Positions 8,769-16,291 of a DNA stretch of 27,962 bases are shown here, piece by piece. Origin of the DNA: Magnetococcales bacterium (lineage in GTDB: Bacteria; Pseudomonadota; Magnetococcia; Magnetococcales; UBA8363); NCBI GenBank assembly GCA_015232865.1, contig JADFYU010000032.1, forward strand, positions 1-27,962. Reading direction: 5' to 3'. A program made the translations under genes and the position numbers. How positions within the stretch are numbered: position 1 is the first letter of the stretch; each line of letters starts with the position of its first letter. A model generated the notes under the pieces. That model saw nothing but the letters and a program-made list of their open reading frames with translations, had not been told where the DNA came from and did no database searches.

Positions 8769-10262
8769 TTACACGGTGGCCGGATGAATTTTGGAGATAA
8801 ACTCTTCAAATTTTCCACCTTTCTGGCGCGGGATGATATCCAGATAGCGTAAATCCAGTTTGAACGAATAGCCGAGGGTTTCATGAAACAAGCCGACCAA
8901 CTGCGCCTCTTGATCTGGGGTGAGCGGCTCGGAAACGACCAGGCGAACTTCTATGTTTTCGCGGGTGTGTTGAATCATCTGTACCTGACGGATGGCGGCA
9001 ATTTTTCCATAGCGACTCAAACCGAAAATAGGCCAGGCCCGATCGCCGGATGGAAGAATCAACAGGTTGCGGCTGCGTCCCATGACCTGATTGATTATCG
9101 GCAACCCGCGCCCACAGGAGCAGGTCTCCGGGCCGGCCTCGGCATAATCTCCGATTTCGTAACGGATCAAAGGGGAGACAAAGTTATGCAGTGTGGTGAC
9201 GACTACCCGACCGATCTCTCCCGGCTTGCAGGGTTGGTCGGCATCGTTGAGGATTTCGACCAACAGGTTTTCCGACTGAATATGGTAGTGGGTGTTCTCC
9301 GGGCATTGAAGGGCGATATATCCCACCTCTTCGGCACTGTACATGTCTGAAACCGGAACGCCCCAGACTTCCTGACAGGCCAAACGCGCCTCGCTGGAGA
9401 GGCTTTCGCTCAAGGTTCGCACCTCTTTGAGATTGGGCAGTTTGCTGTTGGTCTGTCGAAAATGTTCGGCCAGGGCATGAACGTTGGTCGGGTAGGAGAG
9501 TAAATAATCCGGGTTGTGCCGAATCAGCCAATCGGCCTGCTGTTTGATGGTGCTGGAGGCAATGTCCATGACCATGGCCTGGCCCGTATTGAAAATCAGT
9601 GTGGTCGGCGGTCCCCAGTTGGGGTTGACGATCCCATCAGGAGGCGGAGCGCCCCGGTCATTTTTGATCAGGCGGATGATGGCCTGCTTCCCACCAACCT
9701 GACGTTTATGCCAAAAATGATCGCGTATGGTGATCGCCTGCCAAACCAGGCTGGATATGTTGTTTCGGAAGACGGTGACGGGCCGTCCGGTGGAGCCGGA
9801 AGAGATGCTGGGGTTGCCGGGTCCGTGGCCTTTGGGTTGTATTTCGCAATGCAGATTTTTTCCCGCATTTTGCAGATCTTCCCGAGTGAGAATCGGCACC
9901 TGTCGCCACTCCTCCAGGGAGGTGAACAACGTCGCCGGGTTTTCCTTTTTCAGGTGGGCCAGTCGTTTCCAGTAGTAGGGCGAATAACGACGGGAAAAAT
10001 GGACCAGTCGGTTGAGCTGTTTAAACTGTTCGGTCAAAATCTGCTCGGGCTTAAGCCATTGGGTCTGTTCCAGTTGCAGCAGCATGGACATCAGGCCGGT
10101 GGCCTGAGGCGAGGAGATGGCTGGCCAGGACATGCTTGGTAGCATGGAGCGAAATTGATTGATCGAGGAGGGTTGGGGAGAAACCGGTCTAGTTCGCCGT
10201 TTTCCGGGTAACACATTGGTCAGTTCGGGATGGGGCGGGTGATTGTGGTCGATATTGGGCAC
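8769..10262 (-). CDS. PaaK-like adenylate-forming enzyme (phenylacetate-CoA ligase / CapK family)
   Basis: This 497-residue member of the ANL superfamily should activate a carboxylate with ATP, probably for thioester formation. Seen: the phosphate-binding loop SSGSTGRP (154-161), the adenine-site motif YSAEEVG (308-314), RYEIGDYAE (367-375), a CSCGRG segment (381-386) that is typical of PaaK relatives, and the C-terminal GGKFEEFISKI holding the likely catalytic Lys (K484). PaaK itself is about 430 residues. The extra ~60 N-terminal residues are polar and low in similarity. I chose the GTG at 10262 because AAGGGAG lies 7 nt upstream. The gene begins inside the preceding small Cys-rich ORF, so the two overlap by 74 nt. 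Substrate is unknown; nothing nearby points to phenylacetate breakdown. Confidence 0.82.
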   Translation of the reverse strand: MPNIDHNHPPHPELTNVLPGKRRTRPVSPQPSSINQFRSMLPSMSWPAISSPQATGLMSMLLQLEQTQWLKPEQILTEQFKQLNRLVHFSRRYSPYYWKRLAHLKKENPATLFTSLEEWRQVPILTREDLQNAGKNLHCEIQPKGHGPGNPSISSGSTGRPVTVFRNNISSLVWQAITIRDHFWHKRQVGGKQAIIRLIKNDRGAPPPDGIVNPNWGPPTTLIFNTGQAMVMDIASSTIKQQADWLIRHNPDYLLSYPTNVHALAEHFRQTNSKLPNLKEVRTLSESLSSEARLACQEVWGVPVSDMYSAEEVGYIALQCPENTHYHIQSENLLVEILNDADQPCKPGEIGRVVVTTLHNFVSPLIRYEIGDYAEAGPETCSCGRGLPIINQVMGRSRNLLILPSGDRAWPIFGLSRYGKIAAIRQVQMIQHTRENIEVRLVVSEPLTPDQEAQLVGLFHETLGYSFKLDLRYLDIIPRQKGGKFEEFISKIHPATV

Positions 10263-10428
10263 AGCTATGCTCCCTTACGCAAAACAGATCATGTCGGGCG
10301 CACCAACCGGTTTCCGCCCGAACCGAACCCAAAGCCGAGGAGAGGATCGCCAATCCCGGCACTTCTCTTTCCAGGGCCAAAGGTTCCACTATAAATTGAT
10401 CACAGGTCTGACAGTGGAAATGGATCAC
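10189..10428 (-). CDS. Small Cys/His-rich protein, putative zinc-binding
   Basis: A 79-residue ORF in another frame from its neighbours begins with GTG at 10428. That codon overlaps the TGA of the upstream membrane-protein gene as GTGA. It has HFHCQTCD (His3, His5, Cys6, Cys9) and then GWCARHDLFC (Cys43, His46, Cys50) followed by Cys56, a spacing that could hold a metal. Its 3' part (from 10262) is shared with the start of the PaaK-like gene. The last ~20 residues are rich in Pro, Thr and Arg and look less like protein. A longer TTG-started version would begin at 10440. I do not recognise the family. The case for a real gene rests on the coupled start and the paired Cys/His motifs; it could be a chance frame. 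Confidence 0.5.
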   Translation of the reverse strand: MIHFHCQTCDQFIVEPLALEREVPGLAILSSALGSVRAETGWCARHDLFCVREHSCAQYRPQSPAPSRTDQCVTRKTAN

Positions 10429-11960
10429 ATTCTGGACCAATAATCACCAAAAATATGCACCGAGAGAAAATACCCGGCCAATACATTGATTGCAACTCCA
10501 ATGCTAAAGGCTGAAAATGATTGAACAGTGACCGATTTTAGCTCTCGAATCCGGGTGGTCAGGCCGATGGATAAGAAACAAAAAATAAAGGCCCAGCCCC
10601 GGAAGGCACCAATGGGAGCCAGCAAATGTGGTTTGATCGAGTTTTCAAACTGCTCGGCTGAAACCGTGCTCGTAACCACTGTTACCAGGAGGGAGGCAAC
10701 AAAAAAGCCGATGATGAATTTGGGGAAACGTTTCCAGATTTCGCCGCTATTGACTTTGGTTCCGCCATTGGGTGCGTTCCAGATGGTGGTCGCGATAAAG
10801 GCCCAGACCAGAGACCAGATTCCGATCCAGAGATCCCGGCCAATAACTTTCATCAGGGTAAAGGATTTGATGGCAGCCTCTTCGTTGCCGGCCATCTTTC
10901 CGTAGGAGCTGGCGGCAGCAAACCCGGCTGCGTCAGCAAATTCGGAGGTGCCGATCCAGGCGCCAGCGACGCCAGGAGAGAGACCCATGGCCTGAGAGGC
11001 AAAGGGGAGGACGATGATCATGACCAAAGCCCAAAACACAACCAGGGTGACAGAGGTGTAGATATGCTCTTTTTTGGCTCCGACCGCTGCGGCAATGGCC
11101 ATGGACGCCGAGACACCGCAAACCGATCCGCCGACGCTGATGACGGCAGCCAGTCGACGGTCCAGGTTGAACAGACGGGTGGCGGAAAAATAGATGGTCA
11201 GGCAACTGAGCAGAGAAATGAAGGTGGCTTGGATGATGGCCACCGGCCCGGCGGTTAGAATCAGGGTGATGGGAAACGTGGCACCCAGAAGGATAATGCC
11301 AAATTTGACGTAATACTCCACCCGACAGGCCGCATGTATCCACTCCGGCAGTTTGAATGCGTTGGCCAGAAAAAGACCGACGAGCAAGGCAACCAGAGGA
11401 GGTTCGAGATTGAAATTGGCCGCATTCTCCCAGCCGCTGACGGAAAAAATGGCCATGGAGAGAATGTAGAGAAAGAGAAAACTCGGAAAAAATCGACCCA
11501 AGGCGATGCCCATCACGCGGCAGGAGACGCCGAACAATAAGATCCAGACGACAAACTGACGCAGATAGAGCAGGCCATTTTGCGAAAAATGGACAAACAG
11601 TTGGTCAATCGATTTCCATTTGAGTCCGCCCGGATTGATGGCCAGAGCTTTGATCAGAGAGTTTTCTCCGTCGAAGGTGAGCAGATCCAGAATGACCAAT
11701 CCCAAGCCCAACCAAATGGCCCACCAATCCTCCTTTAAAAAATAGGGGCTGATTTTTAGAGGAGGCCCGGCTTGAACGCGGCTTGGTCCTCCCTCGGTGA
11801 GGGGGATGCGTGCCAAACCGGTTGTCAAAGAGAGTGCGCCGATGAAAATAGCCAGGAGTGGAAGGATTCCCCTCAGGAGTTCAACGGTCGGCCACCACCA
11901 GACAAGAAGCCCCCAAGCCCCGAAAATAAGAGAGAATATTCCAAAGAAAATGCTGACCAC
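10425..11960 (-). CDS. YeiH-family polytopic membrane protein (putative sulfate exporter family)
   Basis: This 511-residue protein is mostly hydrophobic, with a dozen or more predicted membrane helices. The C-terminal two thirds match the YeiH family (PF03601): a helix reading KFGIILLGA (219-227), RLFNLDRRLAAVISVGGS (262-279) and the family core CGVSASMAIAAAVGAKKE (281-298). Classical YeiH proteins are near 340 residues. This one has about 160 extra N-terminal residues with four or so further helices, as in the longer subgroup. Transport of sulfur oxyanions is a family label, not shown for this protein. The start is GTG at 11960 with no proper ribosome site, so the N-terminus is uncertain. 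The stop overlaps the GTG of the next small ORF, which implies co-transcription with it and the PaaK-like gene. Confidence 0.8.
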   Translation of the reverse strand: MVSIFFGIFSLIFGAWGLLVWWWPTVELLRGILPLLAIFIGALSLTTGLARIPLTEGGPSRVQAGPPLKISPYFLKEDWWAIWLGLGLVILDLLTFDGENSLIKALAINPGGLKWKSIDQLFVHFSQNGLLYLRQFVVWILLFGVSCRVMGIALGRFFPSFLFLYILSMAIFSVSGWENAANFNLEPPLVALLVGLFLANAFKLPEWIHAACRVEYYVKFGIILLGATFPITLILTAGPVAIIQATFISLLSCLTIYFSATRLFNLDRRLAAVISVGGSVCGVSASMAIAAAVGAKKEHIYTSVTLVVFWALVMIIVLPFASQAMGLSPGVAGAWIGTSEFADAAGFAAASSYGKMAGNEEAAIKSFTLMKVIGRDLWIGIWSLVWAFIATTIWNAPNGGTKVNSGEIWKRFPKFIIGFFVASLLVTVVTSTVSAEQFENSIKPHLLAPIGAFRGWAFIFCFLSIGLTTRIRELKSVTVQSFSAFSIGVAINVLAGYFLSVHIFGDYWSRM

Positions 11961-12276
11961 TCCGTCACCGTTAGATAGAAAAGTGTTGTCGATATTTAAA
12001 AATCCATCGAATTGAAAGCCCCCAATGTTGCAACATTTTTAGCAAAAATACCAGATAAAGTCAGCCATTTTTCATGAATGTTTGTCGGCAGGCTGTCTAT
12101 TTTTTTAGTTTGGTGAAAAAATAGTGGAAAAAAAATTGGGAGTTTAATAAGATTGCTCGTTTGAAACGTTTTAACATAGGGCAAAACAAGAGATTCTTGA
12201 GAGATTGATTAATATTATACCATGGATATGGATCGTTGGTTCTGATCCATCTATCTAAGAGAAGGAGTTTTTGAGC
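11961..12276. other. Divergent intergenic region between the YeiH-type gene and mamC
   Basis: This 316-bp AT-rich gap should hold the promoters for both directions. Visible structure: a 12-bp palindrome ATGTTGCAACAT (12025-12036); a weak CTATTTTTT / AAAAAATAG inverted repeat near 12098-12125; TATTAT at 12213-12218 as a possible -10 for mamC, without a well-spaced -35; and an inverted repeat ATGGATC / GATCCAT (12228-12234, 12244-12250), which could be an operator. A ribosome site AAGGAG (12262-12267) precedes mamC. An ORF on the minus strand through this gap has AT-rich, unconvincing composition and I do not call it. Confidence 0.5.
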
Positions 12277-12690
12277 ATGTCATTTAATCTGGCGATGGTA
12301 TTGGCGAAAAGTGTCGGTGGTGTTGGTGTCTTAGGTGGGGTTGTCGGTGGTTCTGCAGCGTTGGCAAAAAACTTCAAACGCAAGAGAGCCGGTGAGATTA
12401 CAAACCAGGAGATGGCCATCGATACCAGTAAAGAGGCTGTCGGTGCTGGTGTGGCAACGGCATTCAGTGCTTTTTCCGCCGGTGTGGTCGGTGGGGGCTT
12501 GGTGATCTCCTTGGGTACGGCCTTCATTACCGCTGCTGTGGGTAAATATGCTTGGGATCGAGGTGTCGAATACGTCGAAGCCCAGATCAAAAAAAATAAC
12601 CAGGGCGAACTCAAAGACGAAATGGATGAGGCTTTTTCAGAAGAGTCCAAATTGATCAGTACCAAGCAAGAGGAATCTGAGCCGGCTTGA
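12277..12690 (+). CDS. mamC: MamC (Mms13), magnetosome membrane protein
   Basis: This 137-residue protein follows the MamC pattern closely: LAKSVGGVGVLGG, GGSAALAKN, AIDTSKEAVGAG, GGGLVISLGTA and KYAWDRGVE all have direct counterparts in Magnetospirillum and Magnetococcus MamC. Two membrane helices (~8-30 and ~55-88) flank a charged loop (residues ~31-53) that corresponds to the magnetite-interacting loop, which faces the magnetosome lumen. E45 and D49, in an ExxxD spacing, sit where acidic residues are reported to bind magnetite in Magnetococcus MamC. The tail after ~105 is highly charged and variable. I chose the ATG at 12277 over the TTG at 12271, since AAGGAG at 12262-12267 is too close to the TTG. 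Known family role: control of magnetite crystal size and shape. Unusually, no other mam or mms gene is within the window. Confidence 0.93.
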   Translation: MSFNLAMVLAKSVGGVGVLGGVVGGSAALAKNFKRKRAGEITNQEMAIDTSKEAVGAGVATAFSAFSAGVVGGGLVISLGTAFITAAVGKYAWDRGVEYVEAQIKKNNQGELKDEMDEAFSEESKLISTKQEESEPA

Positions 12691-12694
12691 AGAG

Positions 12695-12727
12695 GCTGAA
12701 GTTAATTCTTGCTAGTGCTTCAGCACT
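12695..12727 (+). terminator. Overlapping inverted repeats just after mamC
   Basis: GCTGAAG (12695-12701) pairs perfectly with CTTCAGC (12718-12724). A competing hairpin AGTGC-TTCA-GCACT (12714-12727) uses part of the same arm. The two structures exclude each other. No T run follows, so this is only a possible mamC transcript end or stabiliser. Confidence 0.3.
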
Positions 12728-12743
12728 CATCAATTGATGGGCA

Positions 12744-12834
12744 GGCCGAAGGCCAAAAAAACAATTAAAAAAAAAGGGTGGGGTCTGGGGCGGTTCTCCG
12801 CCTCAGTGGGGTGCGGGGCAAAGCCCCGAAAAAA
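12744..12834. repeat. GC-rich intergenic hairpin cluster (probable genome-wide repeat; possible terminator on the minus strand)
   Basis: Three stems lie in a row: GGCC-GAA-GGCC (12744-12754); CTGGGGCGG-TTCT-CCGCCTCAG (12785-12806, one G:U pair); and CGGGGC-AAA-GCCCCG (12814-12828). The tract reads as a GGGTCTGGGGCGG...GCGGGGCAAAGCCCCG unit of a kind I associate with intergenic repeats in magnetotactic and other proteobacteria, from memory. On the minus strand the middle hairpin is followed, after 9 nt, by nine T (12775-12767), so it could end the signalling operon. A small plus-strand ORF across this tract (12734-12928) is not credible as protein. Confidence 0.5.
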
Positions 12835-12903
12835 CCAACCCGTTTTAACTTATGGTCGTGCAGATTTTAACCTGTCAATTAACGAGAGCAAGAGCACTAG
12901 ACT

Positions 12904-12930
12904 CCTTAGGAACTGTCTCAGTTCCTAAGG
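12904..12930 (-). terminator. Perfect 12-bp hairpin overlapping the last stop codon of the signalling operon
   Basis: CCTTAGGAACTG (12904-12915) and CAGTTCCTAAGG (12919-12930) form a perfect stem with a 3-nt loop. The TAG stop codon of the receiver-kinase gene (12927-12925 on the minus strand) lies in the stem. No T tract follows on either strand, so a role in mRNA 3'-end protection is as likely as termination. Confidence 0.5.
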
Positions 12931-14076
12931 GATGACCGGATCGAACCCATCCGGGTCGCCGTTCGGCAGGCAGACAATGACGGTGGTTTGTCCCGGTATA
13001 TGGGTTTGTAGTTCTATAGTTCCGTTTTGTGTCCTTGTCGCCAGCCAGGCGGAATAGGTTCCCAGTCCGGTCCCCCGATTCTTGCCGAATGTGACGTATT
13101 TTTCAAAAAAACGGCTCCGAATCGCTGGGAATACTTCGCCGGAATTGGTTATGGAGATTTGGCTCATGGTGCCTTTGGCCTTAAGATCGATGGAAACATG
13201 TCCGCCCTTCGGCGAGGCTTCGATGGCGTTGAGGATCAGATTGTAGAAAATCGGATAGCAGAGCATGGTCTCCCCGACGATGGGGAAGATTTGACGATCA
13301 GGAGAGGAGCCGACCCCCTCAAATGAGACCGTAATCCGGTTACTCCTGGCCTGGCTGCCCAGATCGGTCACAACCTTTCCCAAGAGGATCATCAGGTCGA
13401 AAGTGCTGGCTTGCAGTCGATAGGTCTCGTTTTCCATTTTGAAAAGATCCAAGGACCGATTGATCATCGCCAACAGGTTGTAGCCACTCTTCTCAATCAT
13501 TCTGAGAAGCTTTCGATGTTCGTTGGACAGATTATCGCTTTTCAGCATGAATTGTGGAATGCCGATAATGCCGGTGAGTGGGCCTTTCAGATCATGGTGG
13601 GAGAGGCGTTCCATATCCTCACGAATCTTCATCGCTTGCTGAAGCTCGCTGTTTTTCTGCCGGAGCGTCTCTTTGGTTCTGTGAAAGTCTATGGTATTGC
13701 TGGAACGGGCCAAGATGACCGAAGGGTGGCTGGGTTTGCGGATGAAATCCACCGCTCCCAGTTGTAATCCGATCGCTTCGTCTTTAGGGCTATCTTTAGC
13801 GGTCAAGAAGATAACGGGAATTTCTTTGGTTGCGGGATTCTCCTTTAGATGACGGCACACCTCATAGCCATCCATTCCAGGCATGACCACATCCAACAGC
13901 ATGAGATCGACACCGCCTTGGGCTGCAATTTTAAGAGCCAACGGACCATTGGTCGCCACTTTGATGGTGTAGTATTGATCCAGGGCCGATTTAACCACAT
14001 CAATGCTCTCCGGTTGGTCATCGACCAACAGAATTGTCCCATTGATTGAGGAAGAGCCATCAAAACCCCGAACCAT
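12925..14076 (-). CDS. Receiver-histidine kinase (REC-HisKA-HATPase), cytoplasmic
   Basis: This 383-residue protein starts with a receiver domain (LLVDDQPES; acceptor D62 in LLDVVMPGMDG; K114 in the KPSHPS end). A phosphoacceptor helix follows with HHDLKGPLTG (likely His161), then an ATPase domain with N-box NLILNAIEA (N283) and G-box GTGLG (336-340). The usual DxGxG motif is replaced by NSGEV (311-315), as in some members of this class. There is no membrane segment. Such REC-first kinases are usually driven by phosphotransfer from an upstream hybrid kinase. The ATG shares its base with the TGA of the preceding phosphatase gene (TGATG, 14078-14074), so translation is coupled. It is the last gene of the seven-gene run. 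Confidence 0.88.
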   Translation of the reverse strand: MVRGFDGSSSINGTILLVDDQPESIDVVKSALDQYYTIKVATNGPLALKIAAQGGVDLMLLDVVMPGMDGYEVCRHLKENPATKEIPVIFLTAKDSPKDEAIGLQLGAVDFIRKPSHPSVILARSSNTIDFHRTKETLRQKNSELQQAMKIREDMERLSHHDLKGPLTGIIGIPQFMLKSDNLSNEHRKLLRMIEKSGYNLLAMINRSLDLFKMENETYRLQASTFDLMILLGKVVTDLGSQARSNRITVSFEGVGSSPDRQIFPIVGETMLCYPIFYNLILNAIEASPKGGHVSIDLKAKGTMSQISITNSGEVFPAIRSRFFEKYVTFGKNRGTGLGTYSAWLATRTQNGTIELQTHIPGQTTVIVCLPNGDPDGFDPVIP

Positions 14077-15212
14077 CAGAACTGAACCTCGACCAAGGTA
14101 ACGTCATCATCCACACTGGCAGAACCGATGTGGGTCTCAAGCAGAGGCAGGAGGTCTGTCAGCGGGTTGTTGGTCTGGCTGCTCTGTTCCAGGAAAGGAA
14201 TAAGTCGTTCCAAGCCGTAGAGAGCCTCTGTTTTGCCGTGGGCCTCAATGATTCCGTCAGAAAAAATGTAGAGTCGGTCTGCCGGTTTCAGTTCCAGAGA
14301 GGTGACCGTTATATCGAGATTCAGCTCTTGCAGGATTCCCAACGGAGGTAGTTTGGAGGGAAATTGCTCCAGGAGTTTGCCGTTGCGAACCAAGAGGGTG
14401 TTGGGCAGACCGGCATTCCAGAGTCTGGCCTTGGTTCTGTTCAGAGAAACCTCGACCAAGGTGGCCGCAAAAAAAAGACCGGAAGGCATGCGGGCAAAAA
14501 GCTGGCTGTTGATCTCCTGAAATATATCCTCCCCTGAAAGGCTCCGGTTGGCCATTTGATGAAGAATGTAGGTGACAAGAGGGCCACCGATGGCAGCCGG
14601 CAGTCCATGGCCGGTAAAATCTCCAAGCAGGATCAGTTGTCGACCGTCGGGGGTAAAGAGGGAGAGAAGCAGGTCGCCGGCGGTCTGTTCGACCGGAGAG
14701 ATCAAATAGCGAATATGGCGTTCGTCAAAGGTATCCGATCCTCTCATCTTCAGAATGATTGTTTCGATGACCTGACGCTCACTGGTCAGTCGCCGGTTTT
14801 GGCTCTCGACCAATTTTTTTGCCGTTTGCAGAGCGATATGGGTTTTGACGCGGGATAAGACAATGGGGATGCTGAACGGCTTGGTGATGTAGTCAACCGC
14901 TCCCAACTGCAATCCCTCTATTTCGTCGGACTCGCCGCTTTTTGCCGTAATGAAAATAATGGGAATTTCACGGGTTTCAGGATTAGACTTGAGTTGGCGG
15001 CAGACGTCGTATCCATCCATGACCGGCATCATGATATCCAACAGGATCAGGTCCGGGTGGGGGCGAACCTGTGCCGCCTTCAGGGCGGTTTGTCCATTCA
15101 GTGCCGGCCTGACTATATATTGAGGAGCGAGAGACCCTTTGAGAACATCAATGTTTTCAGGAATGTCATCGACGACCAGGATGATCGGTTTTTTTGTGCT
15201 GCCGTAAGACAT
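14076..15212 (-). CDS. Receiver-PP2C phosphatase (SpoIIE/RsbU-type response regulator)
   Basis: This 378-residue protein has a receiver (ILVVDDIPENID; acceptor D59 in LLDIMMPVMDG; K111) and a short coiled linker (~125-160). A PPM/SpoIIE phosphatase domain (~165-378) follows. Metal-ligand motifs are all present: GDLLLS (D180), GDFTGHGLPAA (D198), FSDGIIEAHG (D319) and DDDVTLVEV (around D369). It should therefore be an active Mn/Mg-dependent Ser/Thr phosphatase controlled by receiver phosphorylation. In RsbU-type systems the target is an anti-sigma antagonist of STAS type, but no STAS or anti-sigma kinase gene lies in the window. The start ATG follows a GGAAG site and comes 14 nt after the HD-GYP gene; the end overlaps the next gene by one base. 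Confidence 0.9.
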   Translation of the reverse strand: MSYGSTKKPIILVVDDIPENIDVLKGSLAPQYIVRPALNGQTALKAAQVRPHPDLILLDIMMPVMDGYDVCRQLKSNPETREIPIIFITAKSGESDEIEGLQLGAVDYITKPFSIPIVLSRVKTHIALQTAKKLVESQNRRLTSERQVIETIILKMRGSDTFDERHIRYLISPVEQTAGDLLLSLFTPDGRQLILLGDFTGHGLPAAIGGPLVTYILHQMANRSLSGEDIFQEINSQLFARMPSGLFFAATLVEVSLNRTKARLWNAGLPNTLLVRNGKLLEQFPSKLPPLGILQELNLDITVTSLELKPADRLYIFSDGIIEAHGKTEALYGLERLIPFLEQSSQTNNPLTDLLPLLETHIGSASVDDDVTLVEVQF

Positions 15213-15226
15213 GTCGGTCTTCCAAT

Positions 15227-16291
15227 TTATGCTGAATGATCCTGATATTGTTCCATTATTTTTATTATTTCTGGTCTCATTTCAATAAATGCCTGGGCGA
15301 GTCGGGGGTCGAAATGTTCACCTGTTTCCTGTTTGATCAGAGCCAGTGTGTCATCCACAGACCAGGATTTTTTATAGGGCCGTATGGAGGTCAAGGCGTC
15401 GAACACATCGCCGATGGCCGCCAACCGCCCTTCCAGGGGAATAGATTCACCGGCCAGACCACGCGGATAACCGTGCCCGTTCCATTTTTCATGATGGGAA
15501 TAGGCGATGATTCCGCCCAATTTCAAGATGGCCGCATTTTGCTGACCAATGATATTCCAGCCTATTTTCGGGTGGGATTGTATGACTTTAAACTCATCAG
15601 GGGTCAGTTTTCCCGGTTTGAGCAGAATGGCATCCGGGATGCCGATTTTTCCCACGTCATGGAGCGGAGCCGCCTGGAAGAGAATCTCCGCCTCTGGCTC
15701 GCTCATGCCTGTTTTTAAAGCCAATAATTGTGTGAACCGGCTCATGCGAATGATATGCATACCGGTTTCATTATCTCGATATTCCGCAGCCCGACCCAGT
15801 TGACGAATAACCTCAAGCCGGGTTTTTTCCAACTCCAAATTCCGTTCTTGCAACTCCAGTGTTCTTTTTTCGACTTGATCGGCCAGATGTTTTTTCTGGT
15901 CGTTTAGAGCCAGATGGGTTTTGACGCGGGCCAAAACAATCGGTGGACTGATCGGTTTGATCAGATAGTCGGCGGCTCCGAGATCAAATCCCAGTTTTTC
16001 ATCCGCCACTTCGGCTTTGGCCGTGACAAAAAGAATGGGAATTTGGCGAGTCCGATCATCGGCTTGTAGCAGTCGGCAGATTTCAAAGCCATCCATGATC
16101 GGCATCATGACATCCAGTAGGATCAGATCGGGAGGAGTGGCTGAAAAGGCGATCTTCAGGGCCAGACGGCCATTGGTTGCCACCAAAACCCGATAGTAGG
16201 GGTTGAGGATTCCTTTGAGGATATCGAGATTTTCAGGAGTGTCGTCTACGACCAGAACCGATTTTCTTATCCGTTCACTGGAATCAATCAC
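15227..16291 (-). CDS. Receiver-HD-GYP response regulator (c-di-GMP phosphodiesterase)
   Basis: This 354-residue protein resembles RpfG: receiver (LVVDDTPENLD; acceptor D60 in LLDVMMPIMDG; K112), a coiled-coil linker (~128-165) and an HD-GYP domain (~160-350). Catalytic and family residues are intact: H179, HDVGKIGIPD (H211, D212), SHHEKWNGHGYP (H266, H267; GYP at 274-276) and GDVFDALTSIRPYK (D295). Family members hydrolyse c-di-GMP, which usually favours motility over attachment. An upstream ATG at 16336 would add 15 Arg-rich residues. I prefer the GTG at 16291, which overlaps the TGA of the preceding kinase gene as GTGA and has GGAGG a few bases upstream. Confidence 0.92.
   Translation of the reverse strand: MIDSSERIRKSVLVVDDTPENLDILKGILNPYYRVLVATNGRLALKIAFSATPPDLILLDVMMPIMDGFEICRLLQADDRTRQIPILFVTAKAEVADEKLGFDLGAADYLIKPISPPIVLARVKTHLALNDQKKHLADQVEKRTLELQERNLELEKTRLEVIRQLGRAAEYRDNETGMHIIRMSRFTQLLALKTGMSEPEAEILFQAAPLHDVGKIGIPDAILLKPGKLTPDEFKVIQSHPKIGWNIIGQQNAAILKLGGIIAYSHHEKWNGHGYPRGLAGESIPLEGRLAAIGDVFDALTSIRPYKKSWSVDDTLALIKQETGEHFDPRLAQAFIEMRPEIIKIMEQYQDHSA

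Noticed and set aside
11996..12184. 62-codon minus-strand ORF in the YeiH/mamC gap
   Set aside because: AT-rich, Phe/Lys-heavy, without a ribosome site or homology; more likely promoter DNA.
12734..12928. Plus-strand ORF of 64 codons after mamC
   Set aside because: It runs across the GC-rich hairpins and poly-A tracts, has a Lys/Gly/Arg composition dictated by the repeat, and overlaps the stop of the opposite gene.
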